Shown one piece after another: positions 1-8,813 of a stretch of DNA of 64,000 nucleotides; the stretch's first letter is position 1; every line of letters begins with the position of its first letter. Below the pieces are notes generated by a model. The model saw nothing but the letters and a program-made list of their open reading frames with translations, was not told where the DNA came from and ran no database searches. This DNA comes from Pontibacter sp. Tf4. Its GTDB lineage: Bacteria > Bacteroidota > Bacteroidia > Cytophagales > Hymenobacteraceae. Location of the stretch: the NCBI RefSeq assembly GCF_014212495.1, contig NZ_JACKZC010000010.1, forward strand, positions 62,001-126,000, written 5' to 3'. Made by a program: the position numbers and the translations under genes.

Positions 1-54
1 CTGCCTATTGCCAAGCGCTCGCTGGTAAAATATGTAGCAAAATTAAGCGCCTGA
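1..54 (+). CDS. C-terminal fragment of an upstream gene (tentative)
   Basis: Frame 1 is open from the window edge to a TGA at 52-54 and would give a 17-residue tail ending KYVAKLSA. Its stop lies 1 bp before the stop of the convergent OsmC gene. A second frame (3) is also open to about 75, so assignment to a real gene is uncertain and no function can be given. Confidence 0.3.
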   Translation: MPIAKRSLVKYVAKLSA

Positions 55-55
55 A

Positions 56-469
56 CTATAGCAGCTCCAGCGTATAGTTTATGGTGGATGTTTTGTACAG
101 CACCATGGCTACAGAGCAGTATTTTTCCAGCGACAGCTCGATGGCGCGGCGAACTTTGTCTTCGGGCAGGTTGCCGCCAAGCATAAAGTGCAGGTTAATG
201 TTGCGGAATTCGGTATGCTCGTTTACAGGTTCGCGATCGGCTGTAACTTTTATATCAAACGAAGTAGCTTCCAGGCGCTGCTTCTTCAGGATCATGATCA
301 CGTCGATGGCGCTGCAGCCACCCAGGCCCATCAGCAGCATCTCCATTGGGCGGGCGCCCTGGTTGTGTCCGCCAATTTCTGGGTTTGCGTCCATGTGCAC
401 TGCCACACCAGATGCCCCGGTAGCAGCAAAATGAAAGTCCTGGTCCAGGCGGGTAAGGTTAATTTCCAT
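56..469 (-). CDS. OsmC/Ohr family protein
   Basis: A 137-aa protein of normal length for the OsmC superfamily, whose members reduce organic hydroperoxides with a pair of cysteines in the cytoplasm. Two cysteines are where the family expects them: Cys52 in MGLGGCSAID and Cys118 in EKYCSVA. The segment PMEMLLMGLGGC is the helix carrying the first catalytic cysteine. The gene is single; it converges on the fragment at 1-54. Its stop codon is the TAG of a CTATAG palindrome (LL-CTA-TAG). It looks closer to the YhfA/OsmC-like subgroup than to Ohr, but substrate preference cannot be read from sequence. Confidence 0.9.
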   Translation of the reverse strand: MEINLTRLDQDFHFAATGASGVAVHMDANPEIGGHNQGARPMEMLLMGLGGCSAIDVIMILKKQRLEATSFDIKVTADREPVNEHTEFRNINLHFMLGGNLPEDKVRRAIELSLEKYCSVAMVLYKTSTINYTLELL

Positions 470-850
470 GAGTTTTAATTTTACACGAAAGTATAAACTC
501 TGCCCTTCCGGTCAAAATGCGTTATCCGTTGGTCGTTAATCGTTGTTTGCAGACACTTTCATTTTAATTAAATAAAAGAATGCTCCGGCCATTTAAACTA
601 TAGTTTCATAGCAGACTTGCCGATTATTTTTCCCCTTGGGTTTTACAGCGAGCAACCAGCAACAGACAACGACCAACAATACTTAAAACATCGACCAAAA
701 TCTCATCGGTTTCTTATGCCTTTTTATATAGAAATGCGGTGCATTGGTATAATCTGTTTTAGCAGGTCGCAAATGCTCTGTTTCTTTGTAGTGTGGAGTT
801 CGAAGTACCCCGCGTGGTTGGATTTTTAAGAACATTTCCGATAAAAAACT
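470..850. other. Intergenic region between osmC-like gene and TonB receptor
   Basis: About 380 bp with no convincing gene. It holds one full AAACTATAGTTT palindrome near 593-604 and a 10-base inverted pair GTTGGTCGTT (528-537) / AACGACCAAC (668-677). The start codon at 851 has the AAAAACTATG context that recurs in this window. No TAnnTTTG promoter was found by eye. Confidence 0.6.
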
Positions 851-3376
851 ATGAAGAGACACGTATTATTGTTAGCCCTTGGCCTGTCGTCGGCCACTGC
901 ATTTGCGCAGGGGCAGGCAGCACCCCAGGGTCGTGCGGCACAGCAGCCGGCAGCTACCATGCCGGGCGCAACTATAGCCAAAGGTAACGCCAAAATAAGC
1001 GGTGTGGTGTTAGATGCCGACACCAAAAGCCCGGTAGAATTTGCTACTGTAGCCCTTGTAAGCGTAGCTACCGGCAAACCTGTAGATGGCACCATGGCCG
1101 ATGAGAAAGGCCGTTTCACGATTCAGAAGGTAGGTGCCGGCAACTATAAGCTGCTGGTTTCCTTTATCGGGTATGAGCAGAAAACACTGGCCGCGTTTAC
1201 CGTTAAGTCTGACAACGACGATGTGAACCTGGGCAGCATTACCCTAACCTCCAGTGCTCAGAAACTGACCGAAGTAGTGGTGACCGGCGACAAGCCGCTG
1301 GTAGAAGAGAAAATAGACCGCACCGTTTACAACGCCGAAAAAGACATTACCAACGCCGGTGGCAACGCCGCCGATGTACTGCAGAAAGTACCGTCGCTGT
1401 CGCTGGATAACGATGGCAACGTGCAGCTGCGCGGTAGCTCCAACGTGCGTGTGCTTATCAACAACAAGCCTTCTGCTATCATGGCCGGCAGCATCGCCGA
1501 TGCCCTGAAGCAGATCCCGGCCGACCAGATCAAATCGGTGGAAGTGATCACATCGCCATCTGCCAAGTACGATGCCGAAGGTACAGCCGGTATCATCAAC
1601 ATCATCACTAAAAAAGACGGTGGCCTGCAGGGTGTTACAGGATCGGTAGCACTTACGGCCGGTACCCGTGCCAGCAACGGCAATGCCAGCGTAAATGTGC
1701 GCCGCGGCAAGCTAGGCATTAATGCCAACATCGGAGCGCACACGTTCTACAACAAAGGCGATATGACCAACGTGACAGCTGCACCGGGTTATGTAACGCC
1801 ATCCGTTGACCGCCGCGTTACCAGCCAGTCCGGCGATACGCAGATAAACGGAAGATTCCTGAACGGCCAGTTCGGATTTGATTACGACTTTACGCCTAAG
1901 AACACCCTGTCGGGTAGCATACGCAGCAACGGTGGTCGGTTTAATATGGAAAATGACCAGCAACAACTGGTAACCAAGGGCGGTGTTGAGGATGCTGTAA
2001 ATACTTACGCAACTGACATCCAGAACCGTAACGAGCGCTTTGGCACAGACTATAACCTGGACTTTGTGCATACATTTGCCAAGCCACAGCAGGAACTGAC
2101 CCTCCTGTCGCAGTACTCGGTTACTGACGCCGATACCCGCAACAACCAGGACCGCTACTATACCAACGAAGCACCTTTTTACCTGCAGCGTAACAACAAC
2201 GACGGCGGCAACAAGGAACTGACTTTCCAGGTGGACTACGTGCATCCGTTCCAGAACAAGCAGCTGATGGAAATCGGGGCTAAAAGTATCTTCAGGGATG
2301 TGACCAGCGATGCCGTATACAGCAAAGACGACCGGGGAGATGAAAAAGGAGGTGACATGAGATTCGATTACGGCCAGAACGTGTACGCCTCGTATGTAAC
2401 CTACGGCTTTGCCATCCGCAAAAAGCTGAACGTGAAACTGGGTACCCGCTATGAGTACACCGATATATCCGGCGACTATAACAGAACCGAAAACAACGGC
2501 CCGGAAGAGGTAAAGAACTATAAGGACGATTATGACAACCTGATCCCGAGTGTAGCTTTATCTTATACCATAAAGGACAAGCACACCATTAAGGCAAACT
2601 ATACACAGCGTATTCAGCGCCCATCGCTTAATTACCTGAACCCGTTCAGACAGGATCAGGCCCCGGGAACAGTTGTGCGCGGTAACCCGGGCCTGGATGC
2701 CGAACTTACAAACCTGTACGAACTGGGCTATAGTTCATACTTCACCAAAGGTTCGGTCAGCACCAGCCTGTACATGCGCCAGACAGATAACGCCATCGAA
2801 ACAGTGCCGGAGTACGAACAAGAGACCAACTCCACCGTGCTCACATTTGATAACGTGGCCGTGAACAAAACCTACGGTATCAGCCTGTTTGGTTCTGTAA
2901 TGCCGGTAAAAGCCTGGACAATAGGTGGTAGCTCCAACATTTATTATGTTGACCTGAAGAGCAAAGATTACGCGAACAACGGCTGGATGTATAACATCAA
3001 CGCTAACTCATCTTACAACTTCGGGAAAGGTTTCAGTGCGCAGTTTAACGGGGGCTTTAACTCGAAGCGCATTCAGCTGCAGGGTAACTTCGCTTCTTTC
3101 TCTTACCACAGTTTAGCGTTTAAAAAGGAGCTGTTTGGTGGCAAAGGTGGTTTAAGCCTGGGTCTGGATAACCCGTTCCGTAAGAGCATGAAGATGGAGA
3201 TCGACGTGAACGCCCTGGAATACGAGCAGCACATCCGCATCAACAACTATAACCGTGGCGCCAAGGTTACCTTTAACTATAGCTTCGGTAAAATGGAGCA
3301 ACAGCGACCGCCACGCCGCAAAAAAACAATCCGTAACGATGATGCCAAACAAGGCGAAGGAAACGGATTACAATAA
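851..3376 (+). CDS. TonB-dependent receptor, OMP_b-brl_3 type
   Basis: An 841-aa outer-membrane receptor. It begins with a signal peptide (MKRHVLLLALGLSSATAFAQ) and then a Gln/Pro/Ala-rich stretch. A CarboxypepD_reg-like domain follows at about 45-125 (ISGVVLDADTKSPVEFATV). The plug lies at about 140-260, with DVLQKVPSLSLDNDGNVQLRG and the LINNKPS and GIINIITKK segments. A long beta-barrel follows. The tail ends in a basic stretch (RPPRRKKTIR) rather than a classic aromatic residue. This architecture is typical of the Bacteroidota barrel family PF14905; the ligand is unknown. It is monocistronic, closed by a terminator at 3406-3438, and has no SusD partner. Confidence 0.92.
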   Translation: MKRHVLLLALGLSSATAFAQGQAAPQGRAAQQPAATMPGATIAKGNAKISGVVLDADTKSPVEFATVALVSVATGKPVDGTMADEKGRFTIQKVGAGNYKLLVSFIGYEQKTLAAFTVKSDNDDVNLGSITLTSSAQKLTEVVVTGDKPLVEEKIDRTVYNAEKDITNAGGNAADVLQKVPSLSLDNDGNVQLRGSSNVRVLINNKPSAIMAGSIADALKQIPADQIKSVEVITSPSAKYDAEGTAGIINIITKKDGGLQGVTGSVALTAGTRASNGNASVNVRRGKLGINANIGAHTFYNKGDMTNVTAAPGYVTPSVDRRVTSQSGDTQINGRFLNGQFGFDYDFTPKNTLSGSIRSNGGRFNMENDQQQLVTKGGVEDAVNTYATDIQNRNERFGTDYNLDFVHTFAKPQQELTLLSQYSVTDADTRNNQDRYYTNEAPFYLQRNNNDGGNKELTFQVDYVHPFQNKQLMEIGAKSIFRDVTSDAVYSKDDRGDEKGGDMRFDYGQNVYASYVTYGFAIRKKLNVKLGTRYEYTDISGDYNRTENNGPEEVKNYKDDYDNLIPSVALSYTIKDKHTIKANYTQRIQRPSLNYLNPFRQDQAPGTVVRGNPGLDAELTNLYELGYSSYFTKGSVSTSLYMRQTDNAIETVPEYEQETNSTVLTFDNVAVNKTYGISLFGSVMPVKAWTIGGSSNIYYVDLKSKDYANNGWMYNINANSSYNFGKGFSAQFNGGFNSKRIQLQGNFASFSYHSLAFKKELFGGKGGLSLGLDNPFRKSMKMEIDVNALEYEQHIRINNYNRGAKVTFNYSFGKMEQQRPPRRKKTIRNDDAKQGEGNGLQ

Positions 3377-3405
3377 CCAATTTGCTTAACCTGTTTTATG
3401 AAAGC

Positions 3406-3438
3406 AAAAGCCCCGCCTGGTTCAGGCGGGGCTTTTTT
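3406..3438. terminator. Bidirectional intrinsic terminator
   Basis: An A-run, then stem AGCCCCGCCT / AGGCGGGGCT around a short loop, then a T-run. It separates the TonB receptor (+) from the convergent histidine kinase (-) and has the A/T tracts needed to act in both directions. Confidence 0.9.
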
Positions 3439-3462
3439 ATTGCTGGCATTTAAATTCTTAAA

Positions 3463-5169
3463 CTATAGCCACTTGCGGAGTATGGCAATTAATTCGGATC
3501 GGGTAAAAGGCTTACACAGGTGGTCGTCCATCCCGGCCTCCATACTTTTGGCAATGTCGTGGTCATAAGCGTTTGCTGAGAATGCAACTATAGGTTTCTT
3601 GAACCCGGACCTGCGCAGTTTCCCGGTCGCTTCCAGCCCATCCATGCCCGGCATCTGAATATCCATAAATACAAGGTCGAACCGGGTCTCGGCGCAGGCC
3701 TGCAGCGCACTTTCGCCGTCCATGGCAGTTGCCACCGTTGCCCCGAACTGTTCCAGCATTTCCTGCATCAGGAGCACGTTCATCGGGTTATCGTCTACCA
3801 CCAGCACACACGTATTTGCAGGGAGCTGGTAATTTTCGTCCTGTGCAGTTAGTTCTGGAGTTTCGGCAACTTTTGTGGCCTGTGTCAGGGCTACGGTAAA
3901 CCAGAAGGTAGTACTGCCGGCCTGGCTGTCCACTCCTATCTCACCCTGCATCAGGGACACCAGTTTTTTAGAGATGGCCAGTCCAAGCCCAAAGCCACCG
4001 TATTTGCGCGTAGTAGACTGGTCTGACTGCGTGAAGGCGTCAAAGATCATTTCGAGCTTATCGGCAGGTATGCCTACGCCGGTATCTGTTACACTGAAGC
4101 GCAGCACAATTTCCTCTCCGGTGCATACTGTATCCGGGGCACAATGTATACTTATACTGCCTTCATCGGTAAATTTAATGGCATTGCTAACTAAGTTTAT
4201 AAGCACCTGCGCAATACGGGTCGGGTCTCCGTTTACTACCTGCGGCACAGCTTCATCAAAACTATAGTTCAGAACCAGTTTTTTGCCCTGGGCCAGGTAG
4301 CGGTACGGCTCCAGGTGCGATGCTACGGTTGCCCTGATATCGAATGGTATCTTTTCTATCTCGATCTTGTCCTGCTCCACCCGGTGCAGGTCCATGATAT
4401 CTTTCAGCAGTTTGGTGAGCGTGGAGCCAGAGGTACGGATCAGATGGACGTATTGTGCCTGTGCATCGCTCAGCGGCGTTTCCTGCAACAGGCTGGTAAA
4501 ACCCATTATCCCGTTCAGTGGTGTGCGTATCTCGTGGCTCATGCTTGAGAGGAAACCGCTCTTGGCCTCGTTGGCAGCTTCGGCTTTCTCTTTTGCCTCC
4601 TGCAGTTCGCGCTCCTTGTTCTTTAGCTCGGTTATATCTTTGGCTATGATCAGTATGCCGTCGGTTTCCTGCCTGTTACTTTTCAGGTAAGAGAAAGAGC
4701 AGGAAGTTGGAATGGTCTTATCGGAACTGGCGCGCATCAGAAACTCGGTGTTCAGGCATTTGCCTTCTTCCTGTAGTTTAAAAAATGCTTCCAGCAGGCG
4801 CAGGCTTTCTTCTTCATCAAACAATACCGATACATGCTCTCCTACCAGATCGGCTTCGCGGTAGCCTGTGGCTTCTTCAAAAGCGTGGTTGGCGTTGCGA
4901 ATAGTATAGTCCGTGTTCAGTACGAGCAGCATATCTACCACGCCTTCGTAAATACTCCGCATAAAATCCCGCGACACGGTGGAGTTCTTCAGTTCCTGCC
5001 CAAGCATACTGATACCGGCAATAACGGCATCCATTTCGTCTCCGGTCTCTGATACATCCAGTTCGTAGTCGAAATTACCGTTTGCTACTTCGGCAATCAG
5101 CATGATGATTTCCTCTATTCGTTTCTTCAGCACTTCCACTTCTTGTACTTCTCTAAGTTCCCGGTACAA
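3463..5169 (-). CDS. Cytosolic PAS hybrid histidine kinase
   Basis: A 568-aa two-component sensor with no membrane segment. A HAMP-like coiled region lies at about 15-62 and a PAS sensor at about 68-182. The HisKA H-box (MSHEIRTPLNG) places phospho-His212. An HATPase_c domain with N, G1 and G2 boxes lies at about 315-430. A C-terminal receiver at about 450-568 has VVDDN and FMDIQMPGMDG, the Asp-phosphorylation site. It starts at TTG (5169), 6 nt after the stop of the alpha-oxoamine synthase fusion, so the two are probably cotranscribed. An ATG 22 codons downstream is an alternative start. No separate response regulator is adjacent. The stop codon is the TAG of a CTATAG palindrome. Signal and output are unknown. 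Confidence 0.92.
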   Translation of the reverse strand: MYRELREVQEVEVLKKRIEEIIMLIAEVANGNFDYELDVSETGDEMDAVIAGISMLGQELKNSTVSRDFMRSIYEGVVDMLLVLNTDYTIRNANHAFEEATGYREADLVGEHVSVLFDEEESLRLLEAFFKLQEEGKCLNTEFLMRASSDKTIPTSCSFSYLKSNRQETDGILIIAKDITELKNKERELQEAKEKAEAANEAKSGFLSSMSHEIRTPLNGIMGFTSLLQETPLSDAQAQYVHLIRTSGSTLTKLLKDIMDLHRVEQDKIEIEKIPFDIRATVASHLEPYRYLAQGKKLVLNYSFDEAVPQVVNGDPTRIAQVLINLVSNAIKFTDEGSISIHCAPDTVCTGEEIVLRFSVTDTGVGIPADKLEMIFDAFTQSDQSTTRKYGGFGLGLAISKKLVSLMQGEIGVDSQAGSTTFWFTVALTQATKVAETPELTAQDENYQLPANTCVLVVDDNPMNVLLMQEMLEQFGATVATAMDGESALQACAETRFDLVFMDIQMPGMDGLEATGKLRRSGFKKPIVAFSANAYDHDIAKSMEAGMDDHLCKPFTRSELIAILRKWL

Positions 5170-5175
5170 AGTTCG

Positions 5176-7617
5176 CTACTCTCTTTCAATCAAAAAAGTA
5201 GCTTCCATTAATTCCATTGTAAAATTATCTTTGGCCTGGTAATAACCTACTTTAGGGTATACTGCAGCGCCTATTCTTTTTTTCTCGAGCGATGCCGAAA
5301 TGCCAAAGTTTATTTTTGGACAACTCAGTGTATTCGCCCGGTTTATGATCTGGAAAAGCGCCTGCCGATAAACCCCGTATTCCATCAGGTAAGCATAATC
5401 CATCCCGATCAGCATTGGGCTGTATACCTTAGCCTCATTTATATGGCAGAAGCATACGGCCACCGCTTTGCTGCTGGTGTTTTGCTCTTCTTTCAGGTAC
5501 AGCAGGATGAATTCCCAGTCGGGGCTCTCGTTTATTTCGGCAAACAGCTTTTCGGGGAACAGAAAATTATTGATTCCGAGGTTATGCTCCTTTACCTGCT
5601 GAAAGAGCTGGTAAGCGTGGGCCAGTTCCGCTGTAGTCAAGTTGCTCTTAACTTTTACCTCGTAAAAAGGCTGGTAGCGTTTGATTTTCTGGACATAGTG
5701 GCGCCTGCTTTTCTGGGAGAGCCCTGCCACATAAGCATCTTCCGCCTGGCCAGCCAATCCCGCTATTTCACATGACTCCGGCAGGTCCACTTTCACAAAC
5801 CCCTGGTCTACCATAAACTCGTGCATTTCCTGGTCGGCAGCGTCGAAATCGCGGAGAAGGATGGTGGCGGCCTGTTGCTTTTCCTGTTCTGAAAAAAGCT
5901 CCTCCAGCAAAAGTCTCAGGGCAGGTTTCCAGCTATCGCTACTCCGGTCCAGGTACAGGTGACTGCCTTCGGTAAACAAACTACCCAGCACAATGCCTTT
6001 CGAGGTCAGGTAGTAGGGGTTCAATTCCCGCTCCTTCTCAATTTCCCGCGATACGGATACCTGCGAAAACATATCCTCCTTGCAGAGCGCCGTACAGGCA
6101 AAGGTCATCAGTACGACCTTACCAGCCGAATCCTCTACCACATAATACCTGAAATCATGGTTGTTCTCCGGCTCCTTGTTATTGCTGAAAGAGCGCTCCA
6201 GAAACTGCATTCCTTTCCAGTCGAACATGGCGCGGTGGCCCAGGTACTGGTTCCAGTCGGCTTCGGCTATAGTTGCTATAGTTGTATATCTCTTAAGCTG
6301 AAGTGTTGTAGCAGCTGGTTTAGCTGCAGTTGGTACAGGGCTGACTATAGCCGGCGGCATTTTAAACGCTTTTCGTATATTTTCTTCTGTCTGGCCGGTA
6401 ACCTGCAGGGCAAGGGCAAAGTGATGCTGTAGTTTACGCACCAGCAAAGCAATATCTTCAAAAGAGTTGCCCAGCGAAAGGGTGATCCGGATGCCGATAT
6501 TTTTGGCAGGCACAGCCGGGAAAGTAGCCAGGTTAACATACACGCCTTCCTGCAGGAGTTGCTGCACCAGGTAATTGCCCATTTCCATAGTTCCGGTGCC
6601 TATAAAAAAGATGGGACTGTTGTTTTCGTGCACTAAAGGCAGACTGGTTGCGCGGAGCAGCTCATTAAAGTAGGTTATACGCTCCTGCAGTTCCTGCTGG
6701 TAACTATAGATCTCGTTGCTGAGGTGTATCCTGGCCGAAGCAATGGCCGCCCCCAGCGTAGCCGGCTCTATCTGCACCGAGAAAGTAAGTGGCCCACCAG
6801 AGTTGCTCACTTTGTCGCGCCATTCCTGGTTTGGGAAAAGCGACAGCCCGCCGCATGCGCCAAACGCCTTGCCAAGGTTTGCCGTGAGCACCATTTTACG
6901 GTATAGTTTGCCCTCCAGCTGGCTCATGACGTACCCCGTGCCATGCTTTCCGGCCCAGCTCATGCCATGCGCATCATCTATATACAGGTATAACTGCTCG
7001 TACTTTTCAGCCAGGGCTATCAGTTCCTTTACAGGAGCATAGTCCCCGTACATCGAGTAAACGCCATCAGCCATATACCATATCCGTTCGTATTTGTTCC
7101 GCTGCTTTATCAGGCGGTCTTCGAGCATTTCGAGGTTGTTATGACGGATCATTTCTACAGAAACACCCTGCCCCAATAACTTCTTTACTGCTTCCTGCAT
7201 GCTGGCGTGCGCCTGGTGGTCTAATATTACCAGATCCGTCTGCCGGATAATGGCCGGTATAGTGGTCTGGTGCGCAAGGGTACAGTTCTTGGATATCACG
7301 ACCGGTGCTTGGTACATCTGCTCTATCAGGGCCTCCAGCTCACGGTAAAGCGGGTTCGAAACATAGGTACGCGACATCGGGAATTGTGTACCGTAGCGCA
7401 TGATGGCATCTATAGCTCCCTGCTTCAGAGCGGGGTGATGTTCCAGACTAAGATAGCCACAAGTCCCAAAATGAGAAACTTTCTCCCCATTCAGAGTAAG
7501 CACTCCCCCGTTCAGCTCCCTGTCTTCGGCATGTAAATGTATGATTCCCTTTTTCTTAGACACCGATAGCACTGAATCTACCGTATCTATTATATTGTTA
7601 TGCCTGATTTTTGCCAC
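5176..7617 (-). CDS. Alpha-oxoamine synthase-like PLP enzyme fused to GNAT-type domain
   Basis: An 813-aa two-part protein. Residues 1 to about 415 form a fold-type I PLP enzyme of the BioF/KBL/SPT (alpha-oxoamine synthase) class. It shows TCGYLSLEHHP, the Asp of DDAHG (214-218) and the Schiff-base lysine Lys250 in TANLGKAFGACGG. A Pro/Ala/Thr-rich linker follows at about 418-440. Residues about 440-813 resemble the BioF2-like GNAT fold (PF13480 type), which transfers acyl groups. Alpha-oxoamine synthases condense an amino acid with an acyl-CoA. A fused acyltransferase suggests an N-acylated amino-ketone or a sphingoid/sulfonolipid-like product, but this is inference. The start is GTG at 7617. 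It is divergent from the gene at 7694 and sits 6 nt upstream of a hybrid kinase. I cannot assign the exact reaction. Confidence 0.85.
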   Translation of the reverse strand: MAKIRHNNIIDTVDSVLSVSKKKGIIHLHAEDRELNGGVLTLNGEKVSHFGTCGYLSLEHHPALKQGAIDAIMRYGTQFPMSRTYVSNPLYRELEALIEQMYQAPVVISKNCTLAHQTTIPAIIRQTDLVILDHQAHASMQEAVKKLLGQGVSVEMIRHNNLEMLEDRLIKQRNKYERIWYMADGVYSMYGDYAPVKELIALAEKYEQLYLYIDDAHGMSWAGKHGTGYVMSQLEGKLYRKMVLTANLGKAFGACGGLSLFPNQEWRDKVSNSGGPLTFSVQIEPATLGAAIASARIHLSNEIYSYQQELQERITYFNELLRATSLPLVHENNSPIFFIGTGTMEMGNYLVQQLLQEGVYVNLATFPAVPAKNIGIRITLSLGNSFEDIALLVRKLQHHFALALQVTGQTEENIRKAFKMPPAIVSPVPTAAKPAATTLQLKRYTTIATIAEADWNQYLGHRAMFDWKGMQFLERSFSNNKEPENNHDFRYYVVEDSAGKVVLMTFACTALCKEDMFSQVSVSREIEKERELNPYYLTSKGIVLGSLFTEGSHLYLDRSSDSWKPALRLLLEELFSEQEKQQAATILLRDFDAADQEMHEFMVDQGFVKVDLPESCEIAGLAGQAEDAYVAGLSQKSRRHYVQKIKRYQPFYEVKVKSNLTTAELAHAYQLFQQVKEHNLGINNFLFPEKLFAEINESPDWEFILLYLKEEQNTSSKAVAVCFCHINEAKVYSPMLIGMDYAYLMEYGVYRQALFQIINRANTLSCPKINFGISASLEKKRIGAAVYPKVGYYQAKDNFTMELMEATFLIERE

Positions 7618-7693
7618 TAAATTTTGTAAACTTGCCGTGTGTTGCTGCTAAACAATACTGTTGCAACATATAATTTCACTTTTAACAATTATT

Positions 7694-8077
7694 TTGGAAA
7701 AGAACACTGATATCTATGAAACGCCTCATGCGAAGATGTTCATAGAAGATGGTATCCTTCATTTCTATTACAAAGAGATCAACACGATGGATCTGGAAGT
7801 TGCCCGCCAATGTGTGAGCGACCGGATGAGCTTTACCAAAAATCAGGCCTACCCTTGTCTGGTAGATGTGATTAAGCTGAAAAATTTCACGAAGGAAGCC
7901 CGCGATTATTTTGCCTCAGATGGCAATGTAGGCATTACGGCAAACGCTATTCTGACCAGTTCTACGGTAACCAAAATGATGGCTAATTTTTACATTACGG
8001 TAAACAAGCCCCACAACCCTACCCTTATGTTTACCGACAAACAGAAAGCGTTGGAGTGGCTCAAGCAGTTTAAGTAA
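7694..8077 (+). CDS. Conserved hypothetical protein, possible STAS-like fold
   Basis: A small soluble protein (127 aa from TTG 7694; the frame is open back to a TTG at 7661). The shorter form is preferred because it begins MEKNTDIYETPHAKM, directly before a predicted beta-strand. Alternating strands and helices, with FYYKEINTMDLEVARQCV near the start and MFTDKQKALEWLKQF at the end, resemble the Bacteroidota DUF7793/STAS-like family in general shape. There is no enzyme motif. It is divergent from the PLP/GNAT fusion across about 75 bp and is followed by a terminator. Function unknown. Confidence 0.75.
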   Translation: MEKNTDIYETPHAKMFIEDGILHFYYKEINTMDLEVARQCVSDRMSFTKNQAYPCLVDVIKLKNFTKEARDYFASDGNVGITANAILTSSTVTKMMANFYITVNKPHNPTLMFTDKQKALEWLKQFK

Positions 8078-8168
8078 GACTTCCTGAGAAACCGGAAACG
8101 GCCCTCTGCATAAGTCCAAACGCAGCACCTTTACTGAGATAACTGTCTTTATTTTACATATGCCTTAT

Positions 8169-8200
8169 AAAGCTTTTCCTTGGCCGGGAAAGCTTTTTTT
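8169..8200 (+). terminator. Intrinsic terminator
   Basis: An 11-bp stem (AAAGCTTTTCC / GGGAAAGCTTT, one G-U pair) followed by a run of seven T. It ends the transcript of the hypothetical gene at 7694. Confidence 0.85.
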
Positions 8201-8266
8201 GTTTAATAATGCTGCTATCAGAACCGGCCCAAAAGCGTAAACTATAGTGTAATATGTTTAACTATA

Positions 8267-8470
8267 ATGCCTACGATTATGAACGAGACTGAATATAGAG
8301 CGCGCGGAAACTGGAACGAGCTGAAAGGCAAAATCAAGCAACAGTACGGCGACATGACCGATGATGACCTGACCTACGATGAAGGCAAACAGGACGAATG
8401 GCTGGGCAGGTTGCAACAAAAAACAGGCAAAGCCAAACACGATCTTAAAAAATGGATCGATTCGTTGTAG
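8267..8470 (+). CDS. CsbD family stress protein
   Basis: A 67-aa hydrophilic, charged protein with the CsbD signature: RGNWNELKGKIKQQYGDMTDDDL, then GKQDEWLGRLQQKTGKAKHDL. The family is induced by general stress in many bacteria and its biochemical role is unsettled. Two start codons are possible: ATG 8267 (used here) or ATG 8279 (MNETEY), which would match most relatives more closely. It is monocistronic, with a CTATAG-rich upstream region and a terminator at about 8597. Confidence 0.9.
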   Translation: MPTIMNETEYRARGNWNELKGKIKQQYGDMTDDDLTYDEGKQDEWLGRLQQKTGKAKHDLKKWIDSL

Positions 8471-8596
8471 CAGCTGTTTCCCGCCAAGTCTGGCCGCTTG
8501 GTTTGAGCACGCATAAACTATAGTTGCACCTCCAACACCCTGGGCTAAAGGTATCTATAGTTTTAAATGTGCTTAAAAACGAAGGGCACTTCAAAC

Positions 8597-8635
8597 AAAA
8601 AAGCACTTATCTCTTTTTAGAAATAAGTGCTTTTT
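8597..8635. terminator. Bidirectional intrinsic terminator
   Basis: AAAAAGCACTTAT pairs with ATAAGTGCTTTTT across a 10-nt loop. It serves csbD on the plus strand and lies directly after the tRNA on the minus strand. Confidence 0.88.
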
Positions 8636-8640
8636 ACTTG

Positions 8641-8714
8641 TGGGCCCAGCTGGAATCGAACCAGCCACCTACTGATTATGAGTCAGTTGCTCTAACCGAA
8701 TGAGCTATAGGCCC
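8641..8714 (-). tRNA. tRNA with anticodon CAU (Ile2 or elongator Met)
   Basis: A 74-nt cloverleaf on the minus strand. The 7-bp acceptor stem is GGGCCTA / TGGGCCC (one G-U pair). The D-loop contains GGTTAGAGC. The anticodon arm is ACTGA-CTCATAA-TCAGT, with CAU at positions 34-36. The T-arm is CTGGTTCGATTCCAG. The discriminator is A and CCA is not encoded. CAU is shared by elongator Met, initiator Met and lysidine-modified Ile2. The C-G pairs and A-rich loop fit Ile2 or elongator Met rather than initiator, but sequence alone does not settle it. The 5' acceptor arm and following bases contain a CTATAG. Confidence 0.95.
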
Positions 8715-8813
8715 GTCCCTGAAAGTTGGCGCTAAAAAGTGCTTTCTTTGATTTGGGAGTGCAATTCTACATATTTGTACTGAGATTTTCAAACTGAACG
8801 CAAAAATTTTTCT

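Noticed and set aside
617..829. A 70-codon frame upstream of the first TonB receptor
   Set aside because: Atypical composition with many Phe/Cys, no family resemblance, and it ends just before the receptor start, where a leader is expected.
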